Assembly: GCA_025618425.1 (NCBI GenBank)
Contig: CM046836.1
Coordinates: 14,448,738-14,512,737 of the forward strand
Reading direction: 5' to 3'
Origin: Heliocidaris tuberculata
Taxonomy: Eukaryota; Echinodermata; Echinoidea; Camarodonta; Echinometridae
DNA: 64,000 nucleotides
The notes under the pieces are model-generated. The model worked only from the letters and a program-made list of their open reading frames with translations, did no database searches and was not told the DNA's origin. Both the position numbers and the translations under genes were made by a program. Position 1 is the first letter of the stretch. Every line of letters begins with the position of its first letter. Positions 51,201-60,200 of the stretch are shown here, piece by piece.

Positions 51201-54200
51201 CCAACCTTGGTAATAAGATGATTTGGGTGAAAGCAGAAAAATAAGAAAAACAGGATGGTGAAAGTTTGAAAGAAATCGGAGAAGGAATAAGAAATAAGGG
51301 ATGTTTGAAAAATTAAATTACTACATCTATGCGAATATCAAATTGGCATTTTAGTATTAAAGTCAATTTTGACATATTGGCAGACAACTCTCCTGTTAGT
51401 TGTACAAAAAAATATCACCAATTTTGCAGTTTTCTCCTGAGCGACTTTACCCTTGGGGCAGTACTCAAAATATATTGTACATGCAGATCTATATTGTTAT
51501 AGGTCCTCATGAAAGAAAAAGATCCTACTGAGTAATACATTTTGAAAAAAATGAAATTGTAGTCATTTTGTGTGTTGGATCAAATGGGGGAGTTGTCCAC
51601 AGTGACATTACTTATTCGGCCAATTTGAAATTCCCATAATTACAACTTTCAAAAATTCATAACTCTCTTATATAAATTGTTTATCCGATTTCATTCAAAC
51701 TTTTACCAATCTGCTTCTCTGATTTTCATCTTTCTTTCAGAGCAACTTGCCAATAAGGTTGGATTTCCCTTCAAATACAAAACATCATTTAATAAAATTT
51801 TCATCAAACTGGAATAAACTCTTCCATAATACAAAGAAATCTGTTGTATTGCTTTGAACAAATTTTGGGAAGAAATCAAGACAATTTTGTACAGAGCACA
51901 ATGTACATGTAATTGTTGATTTATGGTATTTGACATTACATTTGCTATGCAAGATTGCCATAGAGGGAGATATTTCACACCTTTATGAACAGACATAGAT
52001 ACACAAAGAGAGTGGTACATGCATATGTTCAGCCTGCTAATTTGCAGATATGGTTTTACATGCACTACTACCAGTGTGTTTTATGTGTGTGTGTGTGTGT
52101 GTATGTTTATTTTTCCTTTCTTCAAATTTATGTAGATACAGGTGGCATAGTGGGACATTTCACCTTTGACAATGGTATGTATGGACTTCTTTATCCCTTT
52201 CATGACAGGAATTATTCAAGGGCTAAATTGATCACATTTTGTTCTTCAAATTGGCAACAATAACATTTTTCTTTTAATGCTACATGGTTCTGATAAAATA
52301 TTGTCTTTGAAAACAACATACATTGTTAGGAACATTGACGAAAAGCTGAAAAATTGCCAATTTTGATAAAAAAACAATGATTTTAAAACTCTCAATGCAT
52401 TGCCAATTTAAGGATTTTGAAGCTTATTCTCATTTTTAAAATTCCTGGCATCAAAAGCAATATGAACATGCAACAAAAATGTACACTATGTGTGCAGAAA
52501 TATTTGCTCCTTCTACTCATGCATCTGGTATATTTTTACAGATCTTAATCAAAAGTTATTGAGCCAAACCACAGAATGTGGTCAATTGTCTCAAGAGGGT
52601 TATAGGTAGATGGAGATGCCTTTCGGTCTAGATCTGGGGCTTCTTTCAGATAATTACACTACAATTCATCGGAATTCATAGACAGAACATCCAAATATCT
52701 TTTATTTATTTGTTGCTTTATCTGTTGATACAGGTGAAACAATATGAAAACATATATTTTTAAAAAATTCATTCTAGTTTCCTTAAATTCACTACCAGAA
52801 CTAAAGGTTGTTTTAAGACAAGTGCAGTTATTGACTAAATGAGGGGGTCGGTAAGATATAGTACTAACCCACAAGTGTGCTATTTTGAGACAAATACACT
52901 TGAAAGTTAGTATAACAACACATGTATGTCCATGGTGGATTTTAAGTTGGAACTGTTACTGGTAATTGGAGAACATGATTTGAAATTTTTAAGATTTGAA
53001 GAGTACTGAATCAGAATAACATATATGTAAACTAGGCCCGAGTCGAAACGGTTCCCCGACCGGTCCCCGCCCGTCACGCTGAAACCCGGGTTTGCATTTT
53101 CGGATTTCGGGTTTTTCCAAACTAATTTTAACACTAATATATTGCAATTTAGAACTTTAAACATGCAATTCACAAAATGAATTTCAATTTAATCCAATTA
53201 TATTTGCTGCAGTAATAAATGGAAATCATTTCAGATGACGATAGGTCTTTTCATGAGTCTAAAAAAATAAGAGCTGCGAGGAAGATTCAAGCTAGGCGGT
53301 ACCGTGCGCGTTCAGAAATGAAGTCAGAATGGGAGTCACCGGTGCTCAGTGCGCTCGAATACAGCCTTATACCGTAATACACACAGACGAGGGTCAAATA
53401 TAACTGATGTGATCGTGCCAAAAGTAAGCTTGAAAACAACCAAAAATACCACGTAAGCGACAACAAAAATACAAAATTACCGTAAAACAATTCTTTTCTT
53501 TGGCAAAAAATAGTATGGGTATCCATAATATCTCAAAGAAAAAAAGATGGTGGAGGATTACGAGTGCACTTCATATCGAGATTAGGCAGCCATATTTGAC
53601 ACTGTTCTGCGTAGCAAGACCGCAGATGGCAGCATAGAGGAACAGTTGTGGCCGATCACCTGGGTGCCATTGCATAAAGACTTACTATTATAGTAACTTT
53701 GCCATCAATGGTAACTACCATGGTAACGTTGCTCAAGAGCCAATCAAAATCCAGTATTCCATGAAAAGTTACTATAATAGCAAAGTTACTATAATAGCAA
53801 GTTTTATGCAATGGCACCCAGATCTAGTGCCCACATTTATTTTCCTCTCTACTGCCATCTGCGGTCTTGCTAAGCAGAACAATGTCAAATATGGCTGCCT
53901 AATCTCGATATGAAGTGCACTCGCAATCCTCCAACATTTTTTTTTCTATGAAATATTATGGATACCCATACTGTTTTTTGCCAAAGGAAAGAATTATTTT
54001 ACGGTAATTATGTATTTTTGTTGTCGCTTACGTGGTATTTTTAGTTGTTTTCAAGCTTACTTTGATCCGATCACATCAGTTATATTCGACCCTCGTCTGT
54101 GTGTATTACGGTCTAGGGCTGTATTCGTGCGCACTGGGCACAGCTGACTCACAATCGGACTTCATTTCTGAACGTGCACGGTACCACGAAGCTTGATTTC

Positions 54201-57200
54201 CTCTTTCAGCCCTCAAATTTAGGTAACAAAGAGACCTTTGGCTGTATTTCTTAATGTTTTATTTTTATTCCAAAATGTTATTTCTCTCGGGAAAAGCATT
54301 GCTTTATCAATTTGGATTCAATAACTGTCCTCTATGCTGCATTTTAGTTTAGCAATTTTACCTTGACTGTTGACTCCCGTCACTACATACACTCAAATTT
54401 TCTGTTGTAGGGAATTCCCGTTCGGGTACCCGGTCCCCGCCTGAAATTTTCGAGTCAAACCCGGGTTTGGAAAAACCCGTGATGACTCAGGCCTAATGTA
54501 AACCGGTCCGTTAAAGAGAAGGAGTATGACTAACTTTCTAGTTAAAAAAGTTCACAATATACGACACTGAATCTTATGTGACCTTGTCCTTAATAATGGA
54601 CACACTCCATTACATTCTCATGTCGCCAAGGTTATCACCAGGGACTTTTTAGTGGCGGAAATTTTATCGCCTGTGAGTTACTTACGGGCGAGTTTTCTCA
54701 AAACCCGAACATGGGCAAATCAGCTGATTGCGACATTCCAGCTCGGAGATGAGTACAGTGTGTAGTGATTTGATGTTGGGCATGCACGCATGGGTGCGGG
54801 TACGGGTACGTGAACAATTTCATTAGTAGTTAACTCTAAATATCCATCCAGTATTCTTGCATGCAGCAATGGTCCAAAGATGTCTCTTGGCCACTTCTTT
54901 TCAACTCGTCCTACATAGGCCATTTGGGGGTCACGTACAAAAACTAAGCTCATTAAGGCTTTATTTCATGTTATATCACATTATTTTTGTAAGGTTCATT
55001 GATCGTGCATATTATGTGATGTTAAATGTCAGATGTTCCCTGATTAAAGACAGACTAGGTCACATTGCTTGTTTTGGAAATCTGCTGTGGCATCCATGGT
55101 GCTCAGGAATATCTTCAACCTTGTATAAAACACCAACTAAATCACCATGAAAACAGTTCTAGACTATTTAAACACATTTTCCCTCATCCATACTTGACAG
55201 TGGGAACAATGCAAGCTGGAGACACTTGTTTACCGACCTATGGTCATGACACACGTGAGTTCGACACAAAACTTACAAACTATTTTTCCTTAGTGAAGAT
55301 ACTAGCTTTGGGAGATGCATAAATTATGGGATTTGTTTTCATTGTAACAGTAAAGTCACACTAAGATACATGTAATCTATAGATGCAAAAACTACATTTT
55401 TTTAAAGAAAAGAAGGTTAAAGAATTCCAATGGTTTGACATGTTCTATCTCTGGACCCTAACCCAAAAGCAGCTTGTGTTGGACAAGTTGAATAGGATGG
55501 TTTAAGGGCAATTCCACGGTAACGGAAAGACATTTAGACAGAGCTTAAAAACTTCAAACCATAATTACATGTACAAGAATTTTTGTAATGTTGTAAATTG
55601 TAATCAGGGAAAATCTGACATTTAACATCACTGTCACAACCACCAAAATATGTGGAGGTGTCGTGGTATAGTGGTTCATTCACTTGACTCTCAATCCAAG
55701 GGTTGAGGGTTCGAATCTCAGCCCGGCACTAACGTCTTTTGGCAAGACATTAATCCACATTTGCCACTCTCCACTAGTCTGCAAGCACAGACCCTAATTT
55801 GACACTTTATCAGAAAATCATTGTGTCTTGACAGGAGCCTAATCCAGCTACCTATTCCTTACCTGGTAAGGAGCAGCTACAGTACATGGCCTATGGTAGT
55901 CTTACAGTGCAGACTCTGTTGTACGACTGACCAGGGTTTGTGCCTGCAAACTAACTCTCCACCCAGGTGTTAAGTAGGTACCTGGCACGATTTATCCTTG
56001 AAATGCACTGTGCGCTGATTACGGCTGCCAGAACTAAAGCCAAGGTAATAATATCCAAACCCTTTGGAAGCCCATGTCACATTATGATATAACGTCCCTA
56101 TACAAGAACGGTTTATTATTATCATTATTATTATTATTATGTATATTTAAATTACATAATATGCAGGATCAATGGTTACAAAAATAATGTGATATAACAT
56201 GAAATAAAGCCTTAGATTACTAGTGGAAAGATTTCATTCCCTAGAGTTTAATCTATACTTAGTGAGCTTAGTTTTTGTTGTAAGATTAGATCAACTGCCT
56301 TTATTTTCACAATTTTTATTTTTTTGGTTATTGCCTAACAGTAACAAAATTTGCATATTGATGAGCTCGGTAACGGAAGGACATCAAAATGGACATGGGT
56401 TTTCCAGCTAATTAGTTATGATTAAAACTCTGTGAAGTTAATGAGTCTATCATATTTTAGAGGTACACATTTAATTCCCTAGAGTTTAATCTATACTTCA
56501 CTAATTTTCAATTTAAATTTGCCAACTGGTTTCTTAACTACAACAAATTACATTTGGTAATGAAAGGGCAGTAACGGAAGGACATAAGGTTTCCACATAT
56601 GCGTTTATGTGTAGTGATGAGTGTTGTGAGTATAGTCAAAATCACAATATACATGTACTATAGAACCAAAATTGTGAACAAAGGCATTTTTTGATACCTG
56701 ATATATATATTTCCAACTTTAATCTTTTTTTTACTTGTTAATTAAACAATTAATGCTTAGGTGTCATCATAAAAGGACCATCGTCCACTAGTGTGCATTA
56801 TGCACTTAAATAAGTGTAAGCAAATTCGAACAAACTTGGTCCCTTTTCTAAGTACATGTACAAACTTTCACTGTGTAATTTGACGTATAAGGTTTATACT
56901 GTATTAAGGTTAGGACATAACAAATGGTTTTGAGGCTTTGCCTTGTAACTTCTTGGGCATAATCAATAATCACTATCCCCCACTCTGCCATTGAGCAAAA
57001 AAAGCATCCCCCAAATTTGATGATCCAAGAATCTTGGATTTGCTTCTTAACTGCTTCTGGATTTGCAGGGATTCAAAGCTAAATTCTAATGCTCAATTTA
57101 ATTACTTGCTCATGTAAGTGCAATAACCCTTTCAGGACAGGAATTATTTCAGGGCTAAATTGTTCTTCAAATTGGCGACAATGATATTTTTCTTTTAGTG

Positions 57201-60200
57201 CTACAAAATTGTAATAAGGGGTAATGTCTTTGAAAACAATATACATGGTTAAAAGAATTGGCAAAAAGTTGAAAAAGTTGCCAATTTCGATAAAAAACAA
57301 TGATTTCGAACCTCTCGATGTGTTGCCAATTTAAGGATTTTAAAGCTTATTCTCCTTTTTAAAATTCCTGGGATCAAACGCAAAATCGTCATGTAAAAAA
57401 AATGGACATAGTGTGTGCAGAAATTTTTGTTTTTTCTGCTCATGTATCTGGTATATTTTTCAGGGCTCTGAATCAACAGTTATTGAGCCAAACCACAAAA
57501 TGTGGTCAATTGTCTCGAAAGGGATAATCTGCAAACAAGTTTTTCATACAAAAAACACATATCTTTGGATTAAATTTTGATGCCTCATTTGTCTCTAATC
57601 CTATACATGTATACATTTACATGCATCTGCGAGCAACGCTTATCAACATGTGATTTCTGGCAAGATTGTAATTTCTAATCTTCTTGATAATTAGACAGTT
57701 TTTTTTCACAATGCCATCACCTGAACAGAAATCAAAGTTTTAAATACTTTTCATTCAGCATGCAAAAGTAGATCTACATACAGTACATTCATGCAGTATG
57801 CCACCCCTGCCATATATGAGATTTCAGAGCTTGTTAATTGTCTCATTTTGTTTACAGAGAGGCAAATGTATAATGAGACTATTATTATGATAAAAATGTT
57901 TATATCAGGGATCATATTCAAGCTTAAAATGCATACAATTAGATCATATTTCATTCTGTTACCACAGTTTGTGTTCTTCCATTACCAGCTTTGGTAACGG
58001 AAGGACAGTTTTAATTCATTAATAATTAACTAAGATAGAAGTGCTTCGTGGCTACATGAACATCGAATTGTAGGCCTGCCTAAACATGCTTTGCATACAA
58101 ATTTTCAGCCCTCTCCAATCACTACTTTAAAGGGGGTGTAAACTGATGAGACTATGTGTCTTTCCCGTCGCCTGACTCAGGGCCAATCCGCAACTCTCCG
58201 GACAGGCCATGCTATTCCCTTGTACGTACAGTACATGCAACATAAGCGAAACCGAAGGGTAAGAGCAACTTCGGTCTGTTTCGCAAAATGCAGACCATGA
58301 AGAGATTAAGACGCTGACTACCGTTAGCTGAGGTCCATTCATTTACGTGCAGTTGTCCAAAAAAAGATGTGCATTGTGCAACACACCCTTTAAAAGAAAC
58401 ATTTTAAAAAGTAGTTTATTCGGTAACGGAAGGACATTTCTGAAGGATTAACTTCAGAAGTCATTGAAGCATAACAAATAATATAAAACATTAAAAAAAA
58501 AAAAAAAATTTTGCTCCTATCAAGTGTGAAACATGATTATATGTACTGTACTTTAGACTTTTACACAGAATATGTGTGAAGAACATCCCAATTTTGTTAA
58601 TTATTTTTCAATTTTTGAGATTTAATCAAGTCAATTAAGCAAACTGAAAATTTGACCTTGAAATCTGGTAAAAAGTACTTTATTTTGCCAAGATCCATAA
58701 AATATAGATGTTAAGCTTTCCTTTGATACCAAACTAGTGACAGAAATATGAATTTAAAATTTGAGGTTCCATGTAGGCTTGGGCGAGAATACTGAATGGA
58801 CATTTCAAATAATAATTCTTCTTAAAGGTAACAGATAGTTTTGGGAAGCCCTCAAAAACTTTTCGTGAGATTTCTTTGATTTTACTTAATAAACAGCAGG
58901 GTACTAACATAACTAAGATGCTGTGAAGTTTTTTCCTCCTCAAGTGAAATATTTATCGAATGAGAGGTGAAAAGCAATAAAAATCCCTGGCCCAAAAAAG
59001 AGGGGATGTAAATTCAAACAATGGCCACACACACACCACTTACGGTACATGAGGACTGTTGTGTGTGGTGTGTGTAGAATACGCTACACTAGTGCGAAGC
59101 GCTGGGTTTATTGTGCAGGGAACCTTCGGGTGGATATGGTCTTAGCGTGAGGCAGTGAAAAGCCGTTACCAAGCGTTTCTTACAGATATTTGCACTAAAA
59201 TTTGTTCGAAATCGTGAATGGAATGTTAAATAATCTCGTACATGTGTCTTATGATAAAAGGAGAATAGTATGTGACTATTTCAGATAAGTTTCTTGCCAG
59301 TATGATTTTTGCTACCGAGACTGTCTGTGAGCTTTAAGTTCATTAAGAAAATACATTATATTTGACAGTCAATAACCAAACTATTGCTACTTTGAACAAA
59401 CTCAATACATACTTTGTTTTTCTTTTGATTTTAAATAGAAAGGTACGTTAAAATTTGATATATTATTATGTCATGTAGTGGGTCAGTTGTGGGTACCCAA
59501 TACAAATCACAGTTTAAAGTAAATTCTACCTGAATGTATCAGAAGATATTATTATAGTAAATATGTAATGTATAACCAAACCTGAAGCACATTTGTCAGT
59601 GCCTGGACAAGCTCATTATGTGGGGAATAGACAATGAAGGAAAAACTCATCTCGAAATCCAGGGTGTACCAAAACTTTTGACCAGCACTGCACATGTACT
59701 TGTAGTGAACCTCTATGCCGTTGTTTGTATGTGACAAGAAAAAAGCTTTTATGAAAGTTGTTTACATGTATATTCTTTAGACTTACAAAGTGTGTCTCCT
59801 TCTGACATTACTTACTCCATCTCACACATCAACAGAATCACACACTATCATCGTAGATATACATACAGGCTCATAGCAGCCAACATAACATTTAGTACCA
59901 TTTTCACTACACATGATCTCTGCGTGATACATGTAGGTCAACAAACTTTATCTGCTAAAAGCCTTCCTTTGCTGCTGGTGCAGGGCATACCCTGCCCATG
60001 TACATGTACCATGCCCATGCAGTCACCAAACTTTCATTTATGCTGGTTTCACCCCAATATCCAGGGAGACTTCTGATTGGTCACTAAGTTGATCAGTTAC
60101 TTCACTTGCAATGCTTATAGCTGTCTATGTTGTGTTTAAACCACACCAACTTCACAGTTTAGTATATTCTGCACTGCATGCTACATCTTGCATTCGGTAA

